NCBI RefSeq assembly: GCF_003208215.1
Contig: NZ_QKLW01000001.1
Location: forward strand, 976,850-1,040,849
Direction: 5' to 3'
Length of the DNA stretch: 64,000 bases
Source: Marinomonas alcarazii
GTDB taxonomy: Bacteria > Pseudomonadota > Gammaproteobacteria > Pseudomonadales > Marinomonadaceae
The position numbers and the translations under genes are program-made. Below the pieces are notes generated by a model. The model was not told the DNA's origin, ran no database searches, and saw nothing but the letters and a program-made list of their open reading frames with translations. Positions 28,831 through 37,856 of this stretch are shown here, piece by piece. The first letter of the stretch is position 1. Each line of letters starts with the position of its first letter.

Positions 28831-29373
28831 ATTAATGCCATTTTATATTTATTAACGTTAGCCTGAATATTCATCCAATATGTCTGGAAGATACTGCCCT
28901 TGTTTCCTACTGAGTAAACGAGTACGAAGTGAGCACAATTAAAAACCAGCTGCTTGTTACGCTATTGCATGCCAGCGTCAACAGCTGTTGTCATAACGAC
29001 GTTTTATCGAGTTCAGATCAGATGCCAATGCATTGTCTTATTTTTTCAATTGAATAATTGATTCAATCCCGCTTACCTTAATGAAGCAGGGAGTGCGTAT
29101 CTCAAGATATAAAATGTCGTAATGAGATAAGTTGAATATGAGGGGATGTGCGATCCTGCGACATTGAACGCCGTATGCGACCAGGGATGAAATGTCTGAA
29201 TCTCGACATTTTATGATGGTGAGTAAGCGACAATATCACCTAAATATCATGAGGTATTATTTTTTGGTTCAGGGCGAATGTGTGCTTTGCATCAATAGGT
29301 ACTACAATAAAAATAACACTCCCGCCTGTATGAGTTTTTAGCGACTAAGGCGGTTGTAGGAGGATTTATAATA
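28831..29373. promoter_or_regulatory. 543-bp divergent regulatory region, pntA / fdsG
   Basis: The only gene-free stretch over 300 bases. It holds several dyads: ATTGAAT-N5-ATTCAAT at 29049-29067; AATGTCG (29113-29119) facing CGACATT (29159-29165); AAATGTC-N8-GACATTT at 29190-29211; and CCGCCT (29322-29327) facing AGGCGG (29348-29353), just before fdsG. A -10-like TACAAT is at 29303-29308. No credible small gene and no -24/-12 sigma-54 site was found. The dyads suggest operators for an unknown regulator of the formate dehydrogenase operon. Confidence 0.55.
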
Positions 29374-29871
29374 ATGACTACACCGAGATTCGTGATTTGG
29401 GAACCTACCGTCGGTCAATCCATCATTGATGAGTTTAAGGCCAAGCCAGGCGCCTTACTGCCACTTTTACATGCTATACAAGACCGCTTTTCTTACATCC
29501 CAGAAGAGGCCGTAGCACTCATTGCGTCGTCTTTAAAGTTAAGTCGTGCCGAAGTTCATGGCGTCATCAGTTTTTATCATCACTTCCGAACCAAACAACC
29601 TGGCCGTCATGTCGTTGAAGTCTGTCGCGCAGAGGCTTGTCAGGCTTTAGGATCTCGTCGTTTAGAAGCTCACGCTAAGAGCGCCTTGGGAGTGGAATAC
29701 CATCAAACGACCAGCGACTACAACATAACCCTAGAGCCTGTTTACTGCTTAGGGAATTGCAGCTGTGGCCCCTCTGTTCGAGTAGGCGATGAAGTTTATG
29801 CCGACATGGATAATCAACGCTTCGATGAATTAATTAGCAGCTTAAAAACTGAACGTTTGGAGGTTCAATAA
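29374..29871 (+). CDS. fdsG: NAD-dependent formate dehydrogenase gamma subunit
   Basis: FdsG is a NuoE-like thioredoxin-fold protein (165 aa) carrying one [2Fe-2S] cluster. The ligands are the cysteines of CRAEAC and CLGNCSC. It passes electrons within the soluble, molybdenum-containing, NAD-linked formate dehydrogenase. An excellent TAGGAGGA ribosome site precedes ATG 29374. The stop overlaps the start of fdsB. The order G-B-A-D is that of the fds operon of Cupriavidus and Rhodobacter. Confidence 0.93.
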   Translation: MTTPRFVIWEPTVGQSIIDEFKAKPGALLPLLHAIQDRFSYIPEEAVALIASSLKLSRAEVHGVISFYHHFRTKQPGRHVVEVCRAEACQALGSRRLEAHAKSALGVEYHQTTSDYNITLEPVYCLGNCSCGPSVRVGDEVYADMDNQRFDELISSLKTERLEVQ

Positions 29872-31439
29872 TGGTTCAACGTATTTACATACCTTCAGAT
29901 ACGACAGCGAAAGCACTCGGTGCAGACCGTCTTGCTAAACTGATCAATATCATGGCAAGCGAACAGGGCCTTGAACTGGATATCAAACGCAATGGCACTC
30001 GGGCATTATATTGGTTAGAACCTTTAATAGAAGTTGATACTGCAAAGGGTCGCTTTGGTTTTGGCCCTGTCAAAGAAGCCGATTTAGAATCCCTTTTTGC
30101 AGCCAAATTTTGGCAAGGCGACGTTGAGCATCCTTTAGCACTCGGTTTGGTAGATGATATCGAGTACCTCAAAAAACAACAGCGCCTAACCTTTGCACGT
30201 ATCGGAGCGATAGACCCTTTGTCTTTGAGCGATTATCAACACTTAGATGGCTTCAAAGGTCTAAAAAAAGCCCTCAAAATGGATTCGCAAGCACTGGTCG
30301 ATCAAGTGAAAGAATCAGGCTTGCGTGGTCGAGGTGGTGCAGCATTTCCAACTGGCATCAAATGGCAAACCGTATTAAATGCACCAGCTGAGCAAAAATA
30401 CATTGTCTGTAACGCAGATGAAGGCGACTCCGGCACCTTCGCCGATCGATTGGTAATGGAATGTGATCCCTTTATGTTGATCGAAGGGATGATTATTGCT
30501 GGTTTAGCAGTTGGCGCCACCCAGGGCTATATTTATCTCCGCTCAGAATACCCTCTGGCCTACAAGACACTCAATCAAGCTATTGCTCTGGCTTATGCCA
30601 ATAACTTGCTTGGTAGCGACATCCAAGGCAGCGACAAACATTTTGATTTAGAAGTTCGTTTAGGTGCAGGGGCTTACATTTGTGGTGAGGAAACCTCATT
30701 GCTTGAAAGTCTTGAAGGTAAGCGCGGCTTAGTTCGTGCCAAGCCTCCATTACCCGCAATTGTCGGTTTGTTTGGACAACCAACCGTCGTCAATAACGTG
30801 TTGTCACTTGCAGCCGTGCCTTTCATACTAGATCAGGGGGCGAAAGCCTATGCTGATTGCGGTATGGGGCGCTCTCGTGGCACCTTGCCATTCCAGTTAG
30901 CAGGTAATGTTAAACGAGGCGGATTAGTTGAATTAGCCTTTGGACCAAAGCTCAGCGAACTAATGTTTGATTTTGGTGGTGGCACACGGAATGGTCGCCC
31001 CTTAAAGGCGGTTCAAGTAGGCGGCCCGTTAGGCGCTTATCTACCAGAGTCTCAATGGGATACACAGCTTGATTACGAAGCCTTTGCAAAAGAAGGCGCC
31101 GTACTTGGTCATGGCGGTGTAGTGATGTTTGATGACACCGTCGATATGAGTGAACAAGCACGATTTTCAATGGAATTCTGTGTGGCTGAGTCTTGCGGTA
31201 AATGTACACCTTGCCGTATAGGTTCTACTCGCGGTGTTGAGGTTATTGATCGTATTCGTTCAGGTGAGAATGTGGACAGCAATATTGCGCTATTAACGGA
31301 TCTGTGTGAAACCATGGTTGACGGCTCGCTCTGTGCAATGGGCGGCATGACACCATTCCCAGTGCAAAGTGCGATGACACATTTTAAAGAAGATTTTGTG
31401 AAAAACGCAGCTTCAACCACGAATATAGAGGAGGTCTAG
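29871..31439 (+). CDS. fdsB: NAD-dependent formate dehydrogenase beta subunit
   Basis: FdsB (522 aa) is a NuoF-like flavoprotein with an N-terminal NuoE-like part (about 1-110) fused to the FMN and NAD-binding domain. The nucleotide motif is RGRGGAAFPTG, with GAGAYICGEETSLLES for FMN, and the [4Fe-4S] cluster is bound by SCGKCTPCRIG plus a later Cys in SLCAMGG. It reduces NAD+ with electrons from formate. fdsA follows two bases after its stop. Confidence 0.95.
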   Translation: MVQRIYIPSDTTAKALGADRLAKLINIMASEQGLELDIKRNGTRALYWLEPLIEVDTAKGRFGFGPVKEADLESLFAAKFWQGDVEHPLALGLVDDIEYLKKQQRLTFARIGAIDPLSLSDYQHLDGFKGLKKALKMDSQALVDQVKESGLRGRGGAAFPTGIKWQTVLNAPAEQKYIVCNADEGDSGTFADRLVMECDPFMLIEGMIIAGLAVGATQGYIYLRSEYPLAYKTLNQAIALAYANNLLGSDIQGSDKHFDLEVRLGAGAYICGEETSLLESLEGKRGLVRAKPPLPAIVGLFGQPTVVNNVLSLAAVPFILDQGAKAYADCGMGRSRGTLPFQLAGNVKRGGLVELAFGPKLSELMFDFGGGTRNGRPLKAVQVGGPLGAYLPESQWDTQLDYEAFAKEGAVLGHGGVVMFDDTVDMSEQARFSMEFCVAESCGKCTPCRIGSTRGVEVIDRIRSGENVDSNIALLTDLCETMVDGSLCAMGGMTPFPVQSAMTHFKEDFVKNAASTTNIEEV

Positions 31440-31441
31440 AC

Positions 31442-34312
31442 ATGTTGCAATATTTTGATCCACGTAAAGATTACGGAACACCTGCCTCGCTTAGTGAAAA
31501 GCTGGTAACGCTAGAGATTGACGGTGTTGAAACCTGCGTTCCAGAAGGTACGTCTGTTATGCGTGCTGCCGCTTTAATGGATATTAATATCCCTAAGCTG
31601 TGTGCGACTGATAACTTAGAAGCCTATGGCTCATGCCGACTTTGTGCCGTCCAAATTGAAGGGCGCCGTGGCACTCCAGCCTCATGTACTACGCCAGCAG
31701 AGCAAGGTATGAAGGTTTGGACGCAAAATGAAAAATTAGCCAAGCTTCGCCGTAATATCATGGAACTGTATATTTCAGATCACCCACTAGATTGCTTAAC
31801 ATGCCCTGCAAATGGGGATTGTGAACTTCAGGATATGGCAGGCGCTGTTGGTCTAAGAGAAGTACGCTACGGTTTTGATGGTGAAAACCACCTAGACGCG
31901 CCTAAAGATACGTCAAACCCTTATTTTACCTTTGATGCCAGTAAATGCATTGTTTGTTCTCGCTGTGTACGTGCTTGTGAAGAAGTTCAGGGGACCTTTG
32001 CATTGACGATTGATGGTCGGGGGTTCGACTCAAAAGTCGCTGCAGGACAGAATGAATCCTTCTTGGATTCTGAATGTGTCTCTTGTGGCGCCTGCGTGCA
32101 AGCATGCCCAACCGCAACATTATCTGAAAATTCAATTATCGAATTAGGGCAGCCTGAACACAGTGTGGTAACGACTTGTGCTTATTGTGGTGTGGGTTGT
32201 TCTTTCCGTGCAGAAATGAAAGGTGATCAACTTGTACGCATGGTGCCTGATAAAGGTGGTGATGCAAACCACGGTCACTCTTGCGTTAAGGGGCGCTTTG
32301 CCTTTGGCTATGCAACTCATAACGATCGCATTAAAACGCCAATGATTCGTGATTCTATTGACCAACCTTGGAAAGAGGTCGGTTGGGAAGAAGCGATTTC
32401 TTTTGCAGCAAATCGCTTAAAAAGCATTCAATCAGAGCATGGCCGTGAAAGCATAGGCGGTATTACATCTTCACGTTGTACCAACGAAGAAACATACCTT
32501 GTACAGAAACTGATTCGTGCAGCCTTTGGCAACAATAATACGGATACCTGTGCCCGTGTTTGTCATAGCCCAACAGGTTATGGCTTAAAACAGACGTTAG
32601 GCGAATCCGCTGGCACACAAACATTTGATTCGATTATGAAGTCGGACTGTGTTTTGGTTATTGGCGCAAACCCAACGGATGCTCACCCGGTGTTCGGTTC
32701 TATGATGCGTCGCCGTTTGCGTGAAGGCGCAAGCTTGATCGTTGCCGACCCACGTGAAATTGATTTGTTGAAAACGCCACACCTTGGTAATGCACTGCAT
32801 TTGCCTCTTCGTCCAGGCTCTAACGTTGCTATGGTTAACGCGCTGGCACATGTTGTTATCACCGAAGGGTTAGAAGATACCGATTTCATCGCCAAGCGCT
32901 GTGAAACCGACGCTTATAATAAATGGCGTGCTTTTATATCTGAAAAACGTAATTCGCCGGAGGAAGTTGAAGAAATCACTGGTGTGTCTGCTAAAGCTGT
33001 ACGTGAAGCCGCTCGCAACTTCGCTAAAGCGCCAAATGCCGCAATTTATTATGGTTTAGGCGTCACCGAGCACAGCCAAGGTTCAACCATGGTAATGGGG
33101 ATCGCCAATCTTGCATTAGCAACAGGTAACATTGGTCGTGATGGCGTAGGGGTTAATCCACTACGTGGCCAAAATAATGTTCAAGGCTCTTGCGATATGG
33201 GCTCATTCCCGCATGAACTACCAGGCTATCAACACGTTTCTGACCCGATCGCACGTGGACGCTTTGAGGCGGCTTGGGGCGTGAGTTTAGATGATGAACC
33301 AGGCTTGCGAATTCCTAATATGTTTGATGCCGCCATCGCGGGACAATTTCGCGCCTTATACGTTCAGGGTGAGGACATTGCACAATCCGATCCGAATACC
33401 CAACACGTTGAGGCCGCTTTAAAAGCATTGGATTGCCTCATTGTTCAAGATATCTTTTTGAATGAAACAGCGAAATTTGCCCATGTATTGTTGCCTGGTT
33501 CTTCTTTCCTTGAGAAAAACGGCACCTTTACAAACGCAGAACGTCGAATTAACCGTGTACGCAAAGTAATGCCCGCGGTTGCAGGAAAAGAAGATTGGGA
33601 AGTGACCGTCGATCTTGCAAATGCTTTGGGTTATCCAATGAGCTATAACCACCCGTCCGAAATTATGGATGAGATTGCCTCCTTGGCTCCGAGCTTTGCC
33701 GGTGTAAGTTACGAGAAACTCGATAAACACGGCAGTTTACAATGGCCTTGTAATGATCAGTTCCCGGATGGCTCGCCAATAATGCATATGGAAAGTTTCC
33801 CGATGCCAGAAGGCAAAGGACATTTTGCTATCACTGAATTCGTACCAACGACAGAACGGGCAAACCGCAAGTTCCCGTTGTTGTTAACCACTGGACGAAT
33901 TCTGAGTCAATACAACGTGGGGGCACAAACACGACGTACAGACAACCAAGCATGGCATGATGAAGATATATTGGAACTTCACCCTCATGACGCGGAAGAA
34001 CGAGGCATCAGTGATGGCGACTGGCTTGGCATCACGAGCCGAGCAGGGCACACGGTCTTACGGGCGCGAATCAGTGTGCGCATGCAGCCAGGAGTGGTGT
34101 ATACAACCTTCCATCACCCAGGAAGCGGCGCAAACGTAATCACCACTAACAACTCAGACTGGGCAACGAACTGTCCTGAGTATAAAGTGACTGCAGTGCA
34201 AGTTGAGAAAGTCTCTCAACCTTCAGAGTGGCAAAAAGACTTTGTGGCGAATCACCAGCGTCAGCATAAGTTTTTAGCTGAAGCCACCGTGGCAGCAGCT
34301 AGTGAAGAGTGA
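31442..34312 (+). CDS. fdsA: NAD-dependent formate dehydrogenase alpha (catalytic) subunit
   Basis: The 956-aa catalytic subunit has an N-terminal ferredoxin domain (Cys in CATDN, CRLC, TPASC), a His-Cys cluster site HPLDCLTCPANGDC, two [4Fe-4S] sites (CIVCSRCVRAC; CVSCGACVQAC), then the molybdopterin oxidoreductase domain with its own cluster (CAYCGVGC). The molybdenum ligand is cysteine, in ARVCHSPTGYGL, not selenocysteine. It oxidises formate to CO2 with bis-MGD cofactor. The fdhD-type sulfuration gene (fdsC), usually next in the operon, is absent; a hairpin and fdsD follow. Confidence 0.96.
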   Translation: MLQYFDPRKDYGTPASLSEKLVTLEIDGVETCVPEGTSVMRAAALMDINIPKLCATDNLEAYGSCRLCAVQIEGRRGTPASCTTPAEQGMKVWTQNEKLAKLRRNIMELYISDHPLDCLTCPANGDCELQDMAGAVGLREVRYGFDGENHLDAPKDTSNPYFTFDASKCIVCSRCVRACEEVQGTFALTIDGRGFDSKVAAGQNESFLDSECVSCGACVQACPTATLSENSIIELGQPEHSVVTTCAYCGVGCSFRAEMKGDQLVRMVPDKGGDANHGHSCVKGRFAFGYATHNDRIKTPMIRDSIDQPWKEVGWEEAISFAANRLKSIQSEHGRESIGGITSSRCTNEETYLVQKLIRAAFGNNNTDTCARVCHSPTGYGLKQTLGESAGTQTFDSIMKSDCVLVIGANPTDAHPVFGSMMRRRLREGASLIVADPREIDLLKTPHLGNALHLPLRPGSNVAMVNALAHVVITEGLEDTDFIAKRCETDAYNKWRAFISEKRNSPEEVEEITGVSAKAVREAARNFAKAPNAAIYYGLGVTEHSQGSTMVMGIANLALATGNIGRDGVGVNPLRGQNNVQGSCDMGSFPHELPGYQHVSDPIARGRFEAAWGVSLDDEPGLRIPNMFDAAIAGQFRALYVQGEDIAQSDPNTQHVEAALKALDCLIVQDIFLNETAKFAHVLLPGSSFLEKNGTFTNAERRINRVRKVMPAVAGKEDWEVTVDLANALGYPMSYNHPSEIMDEIASLAPSFAGVSYEKLDKHGSLQWPCNDQFPDGSPIMHMESFPMPEGKGHFAITEFVPTTERANRKFPLLLTTGRILSQYNVGAQTRRTDNQAWHDEDILELHPHDAEERGISDGDWLGITSRAGHTVLRARISVRMQPGVVYTTFHHPGSGANVITTNNSDWATNCPEYKVTAVQVEKVSQPSEWQKDFVANHQRQHKFLAEATVAAASEE

Positions 34313-34325
34313 TAAATAAACTAAT

Positions 34326-34354
34326 GCGGCTGAGCCTACTAAAAGGTCAGCCGC
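34326..34354 (+). other. intercistronic hairpin between fdsA and fdsD
   Basis: Arms GCGGCTGA (34326-34333) and TCAGCCGC (34347-34354), extended by CC/GG pairs, form a stable stem without a T-tract. It could stabilise the upstream mRNA or lower expression of fdsD. Confidence 0.6.
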
Positions 34355-34395
34355 TATTAGTCATTGTAATAGGACAGCGGTAGCGAGAATAAGAT

Positions 34396-34626
34396 ATGCA
34401 CCAAACTGAGCAAGAACACTTAATTGATATGATCAATCAGATTGCGATTAACAATATCAGCCTCGGTGATGACTCCGTCGTTGCTGATATGATTGCTGGG
34501 CATGTTAAGAAATTTTGGCCACGTCGGATGAAAGTTATTTTAAACGATTATGTGGTTAATGATGGGGGGGAACGCCTTCACCCTGCAGCTTTGTTAGCAA
34601 GCAAGAAACTGTCGAAAGAAGGATAA
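34396..34626 (+). CDS. fdsD: formate dehydrogenase delta subunit
   Basis: A 76-aa protein at the position of FdsD, with the delta-subunit pattern DMINQIAINN near the start and HVKKFWPRRMKVIL in the middle. FdsD is a small subunit of the soluble NAD-linked enzyme, needed for assembly or stability. Its start has only a weak ribosome site, and it is 83 bases from fdsA behind a hairpin, so lower expression is plausible. A strong terminator follows. Confidence 0.88.
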   Translation: MHQTEQEHLIDMINQIAINNISLGDDSVVADMIAGHVKKFWPRRMKVILNDYVVNDGGERLHPAALLASKKLSKEG

Positions 34627-34629
34627 TCA

Positions 34630-34663
34630 CAAACCCCAGTTTTACTGGGGTTTGTTTTTTTCG
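34630..34663 (+). terminator. rho-independent terminator of the fds operon
   Basis: Stem CAAACCCCAG / CTGGGGTTTG with a TTTTA loop and a run of seven T. It begins three bases after the fdsD stop. Confidence 0.92.
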
Positions 34664-34717
34664 TAATGCAAAAGCCTAAAGTATAGGTAAAGACTCTTTT
34701 TGATGACACGATTGCAT

Positions 34718-35134
34718 TTACGCTGGCAGCATAATCGTTGCTTCACCGGTCACAACAACTTTTCCATCACACTCACATACCGTTTTTAACGTTGCACGTC
34801 GACGGCGTTCGTTAATGTCAGTCACTGTGATTTTTGTCACGACTTCTTGGCCAATGAAAACAGGTGCGCGAAATTTCAAAGTTTGCTCTAAGTAAATGCA
34901 GCCAGGCCCTGGCAATTTCGTGCCAATAGCAGCAGAGATGAATCCCGCCGTTAACATGCCGTGAGCAATAGGCTTGCCAAAAGATGTTGTTGCAGCATAA
35001 TCCGCATCTAAATGAACAGGGTTTGTATCGCCCGTCACTTCTGCAAAAGTATGGACATCTGCCTCTGTAACCAGCTTGCGGTATTCAATGCTTTGATCGA
35101 TAGAAAGTTGCTCTAATGTATAACCAGTAGTCAT
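34718..35134 (-). CDS. phaJ: MaoC-like (R)-specific enoyl-CoA hydratase
   Basis: A 138-aa single hot-dog protein. The hydratase-2 motif is visible as FAEVTGDTNPVHLDADYAATTSFGKPIAHGM, with the catalytic Asp and His. PhaJ-type enzymes make (R)-3-hydroxyacyl-CoA from enoyl-CoA for polyhydroxyalkanoate or other lipids. I start at ATG 35134, six bases after AAGGA; an upstream TTG adds two residues. No PHA synthase is in the window, so the metabolic link is open. Confidence 0.85.
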   Translation of the reverse strand: MTTGYTLEQLSIDQSIEYRKLVTEADVHTFAEVTGDTNPVHLDADYAATTSFGKPIAHGMLTAGFISAAIGTKLPGPGCIYLEQTLKFRAPVFIGQEVVTKITVTDINERRRRATLKTVCECDGKVVVTGEATIMLPA

Positions 35135-35201
35135 TACCAATCCTTATTTTGTCAATTTTGGTTATGGTACACTTTCAGCGATTTATTCTTAAGAGGTATC
35201 T

Positions 35202-35846
35202 ATGGTTAAGTTGGTTATTTTTGATTGGGACGGTACCTTATTCGACTCTATCGATAAAATTTGTCACAGCATGCTGGAAGCTGGGCTCCATATAGGAGCA
35301 CCAGTCAAAACAAAAGACACTATCAAAAACATTATAGGGTTATCACTCGATAAAGCAGTCAGCACAGTCTGGCCTGAGTGTTCACAAAAAATGCAAAATG
35401 ACATTATTGAACACTACAAAACACTTTATGTCGCATCAGATCAGGTTCCGCCTTTAGCTTACCCTGGTGTCATGAATATGCTTGATAAACTCCATACTGC
35501 CGGTATCAAAATGGCAGTGGCAACCGGTAAAAGCCGCCGCGGACTTAATCGAGCCATGTCTCTAACGAACACGAACAACTACTTCATTACTTCCCGTTGT
35601 GCCGATGAAGCAATATCAAAACCCGATCCACTTATGCTCAACCAAATATTAACCGAGCTGGACATTTTCCCAGAGCACGCCATTATGATTGGCGACACAG
35701 AATATGATTTAACGATGGCTACCAACGCCGGTATGAAAAGTGTTGGGGTGACTTACGGCGCACATGAAGAAGAACGACTAAAAGCTTGCCAACCGCACGC
35801 TATAATTAATAATTTCAATCAACTATCAAATATTTTAGGGCTATAA
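35202..35846 (+). CDS. HAD family hydrolase (phosphoglycolate phosphatase-like)
   Basis: The 214-aa protein has motif I FDWDGTLFDS, motif II in VATGKSRRGL and motif IV in MIGDTEYDLTMA, the layout of Gph-like HAD-IA phosphatases. It starts two bases before the end of a ribosome-site region and is followed, after two bases, by sppA. The HAD-sppA pair is conserved in pseudomonads, often behind rluC, which is absent here. Substrate is unknown. Confidence 0.86.
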   Translation: MVKLVIFDWDGTLFDSIDKICHSMLEAGLHIGAPVKTKDTIKNIIGLSLDKAVSTVWPECSQKMQNDIIEHYKTLYVASDQVPPLAYPGVMNMLDKLHTAGIKMAVATGKSRRGLNRAMSLTNTNNYFITSRCADEAISKPDPLMLNQILTELDIFPEHAIMIGDTEYDLTMATNAGMKSVGVTYGAHEEERLKACQPHAIINNFNQLSNILGL

Positions 35847-35848
35847 AA

Positions 35849-36868
35849 ATGAGTTGGACAGAAGACGAAGATCGCGAGCAGTCACTTAAAAAAGCCGAGG
35901 GATCGCTGGAGCAAAATAAAGAGAAAACAGAAAGTTCAGACACAGACCCAAATAAAGAAATATGGTCATTACTCGAAAAAACACTCAATGACAATCTGAT
36001 TGAAAAGCGTCGCGCTAGACGCTGGAAAATCTTCTTTCGTTTTACCACACTCGCTATTTTTATAGCCGTGATGGCGAGCTGGGTTGTTAAATCGAACCTG
36101 CAAGACGTCACATTAGAAGAGGACATTGTCGCCATGATACCTATGCGCGGTGTCATTGGAACTGACAACGAAATAGAGTCTTCAGAGTTTGTTTCCTTGC
36201 TTGATGCTGCATACAGCAACTCTAGATTAAAAGGCGTCATCATTGAAATGAACAGCCCTGGTGGAAGCCCTGTTCATTCTGGCATTATCTACGATGCCAT
36301 TCGTTTAAAGGAAAAAAACTATCCAAACATTCCAATTCTAGTGGTTGTAGAGGATATGGCTGCTTCTGGAGGCTACTACATTGCTTCTGCGGCAAATGAG
36401 ATTTATGCAGACAAAGCCAGTTTAGTTGGCTCAATTGGGGTAATTTCATCTGGCTTTGATGCGAGCAATTTACTGGAGAAAATTGGCGTTGAGCGACGTA
36501 CTTTTACAGCGGGTCGCAACAAAGCCTTTCTTGACCCATTTTCGCCCATGACGGAAGAAGCCAAAACCAAGTGGCAGGCGGTATTAGATGAAACGCATCA
36601 ACAATTTATCAACGCAGTAAAAGACGGTCGTGGTGATAGATTGGTTATAACAGACGATGTCTTCTCCGGTATGGTATTCACGGGCTCACAAGCCATCAAG
36701 ATTGGTTTAATCGACGGCTTAGCAAGTGTAACCGATGTATTGAACACGCGTTTTCCTGACGCTGAGCCCGTTATTTTTGAACCAAAACAGGATACATGGA
36801 AAGAACTGGCCAAAGAATTTGGTGTTGAATTGGCAACCAGAGTCATAAGCACTACCAACATCCAGTAA
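35849..36868 (+). CDS. sppA: signal peptide peptidase SppA (short form)
   Basis: A 339-aa S49 serine protease with an N-terminal acidic cytoplasmic stretch of about 60 residues, one membrane helix (about 62-80) and a periplasmic catalytic domain. The nucleophile serine is in MAASGGYY; the general-base lysine is probably in FTAGRNKAFLD. It degrades signal peptides left in the membrane. This is the short bacterial form, about half the length of E. coli SppA. A terminator follows 18 bases downstream. Confidence 0.9.
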   Translation: MSWTEDEDREQSLKKAEGSLEQNKEKTESSDTDPNKEIWSLLEKTLNDNLIEKRRARRWKIFFRFTTLAIFIAVMASWVVKSNLQDVTLEEDIVAMIPMRGVIGTDNEIESSEFVSLLDAAYSNSRLKGVIIEMNSPGGSPVHSGIIYDAIRLKEKNYPNIPILVVVEDMAASGGYYIASAANEIYADKASLVGSIGVISSGFDASNLLEKIGVERRTFTAGRNKAFLDPFSPMTEEAKTKWQAVLDETHQQFINAVKDGRGDRLVITDDVFSGMVFTGSQAIKIGLIDGLASVTDVLNTRFPDAEPVIFEPKQDTWKELAKEFGVELATRVISTTNIQ

Positions 36869-36886
36869 ATCATTATCCTAAACAAC

Positions 36887-36910
36887 AAAGCTCCTTCGGG
36901 AGCTTTTTTA
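36887..36910 (+). terminator. rho-independent terminator after sppA
   Basis: Stem AAAGCTCC / GGGAGCTTT with a tight TTC loop and a T-tract. Confidence 0.88.
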
Positions 36911-37038
36911 TTGTCTAACATTAAGTGACTTTCTTCTTTATGTTGATAACCAATGGAATTGGAGTGATTGATTTTATTCTTTTAATAAATAAGATAAAAT
37001 ATTTATATAACTTATTTAATTTTAGCAGGATGGCAATA

Positions 37039-37803
37039 ATGGCTCGCAAAGCAAACATAGCAAGAGAAGAAATCCACCAAGCCTGTTGGGACCTACTTGA
37101 AAAAAACAGCTTCCCGAATATCCCGCGTCTGGCCGATTACTTTCTGCAAAAGGACGGGCGACGCTGCTCAAACACCACTTTTTTGAACGCTATCACCGAA
37201 TGGGAAGAAACCTACAAAGAACATCAGCAAAATGAATTAAGTGAACTTAATGACGTATTGCTTCCTGTTTTCAAACGCTTCTCAAGAGAAGTGACTCAAA
37301 ATATTGGACAACTTCTCGATGAAAAATCGTCCGAAATTGAGCAGCATCAAATACGTAAGCAAGAAGCAACGCAAAGTGGTTATCTGTCTTTGTCATCAGC
37401 ATTAGTTGAATTACAAGATGCATACGACGCTTTAGCATCAAAACACCAGAAATTAAGCAGCGAAGCCGAAACACTAAAGCAAAAATCTGCACTTAATGAG
37501 CAAAGATACCAAGAGGTGATGGCTCAAAATGCGGTATTAAACAGTCAGATCAAACAGGCACAGAAAGACAATACCGAGTTGAGAATAAACCTGGCACAGA
37601 AAGAAGTGGATTTAGCCAAACAAGACAATCGACTTTCTCAGTTATCACAAGAGAATCAGAAACTAATAGAAGCGCAGCAGGAGTCTAAAAACGCCAAAGC
37701 AAAAGACGAGGCCCAACAGTGGCAAATGATGGCGAAAAAACTCGACGAACTCACCAACTCTATGAAAACCATGCAACGCAAAGATAGAGGCTCGAAACAA
37801 TAA
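37039..37803 (+). CDS. KfrA-like DNA-binding coiled-coil protein
   Basis: The first 80 residues match the KfrA N-terminal DNA-binding domain found on plasmids, including REEIHQACWDLLEKN and GRRCSNTTFLNAITEWEE. The rest (about 95-250) is a long Gln/Lys/Glu-rich coiled coil. The start at ATG 37039 has GGAT about ten bases upstream; in-frame starts further left (36925, 37030) give an implausible leader. Plasmid KfrA is a repressor and partition accessory. Here it lies among housekeeping genes with an AT-rich promoter region and no partition genes, so its role is probably chromosomal. Confidence 0.78.
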   Translation: MARKANIAREEIHQACWDLLEKNSFPNIPRLADYFLQKDGRRCSNTTFLNAITEWEETYKEHQQNELSELNDVLLPVFKRFSREVTQNIGQLLDEKSSEIEQHQIRKQEATQSGYLSLSSALVELQDAYDALASKHQKLSSEAETLKQKSALNEQRYQEVMAQNAVLNSQIKQAQKDNTELRINLAQKEVDLAKQDNRLSQLSQENQKLIEAQQESKNAKAKDEAQQWQMMAKKLDELTNSMKTMQRKDRGSKQ

Positions 37804-37856
37804 CCGTTATAATGCGGCAAACGCCGTATTCGCGCATTCATTATTAAGAAGAGAAG

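Noticed and set aside
29270..29300. Sigma-54 promoter before fdsG
   Set aside because: TTGCA occurs at 29287-29291 but no GG lies at the required distance upstream.
31109..31420. Antisense frames inside fdsB and fdsA
   Set aside because: Codon pattern, motifs and operon logic support only the plus-strand genes.
36925..37038. N-terminal extension of the KfrA-like protein
   Set aside because: The extra leader is hydrophobic and AT-rich and lacks homology; ATG 37039 has a ribosome site and begins the conserved domain.
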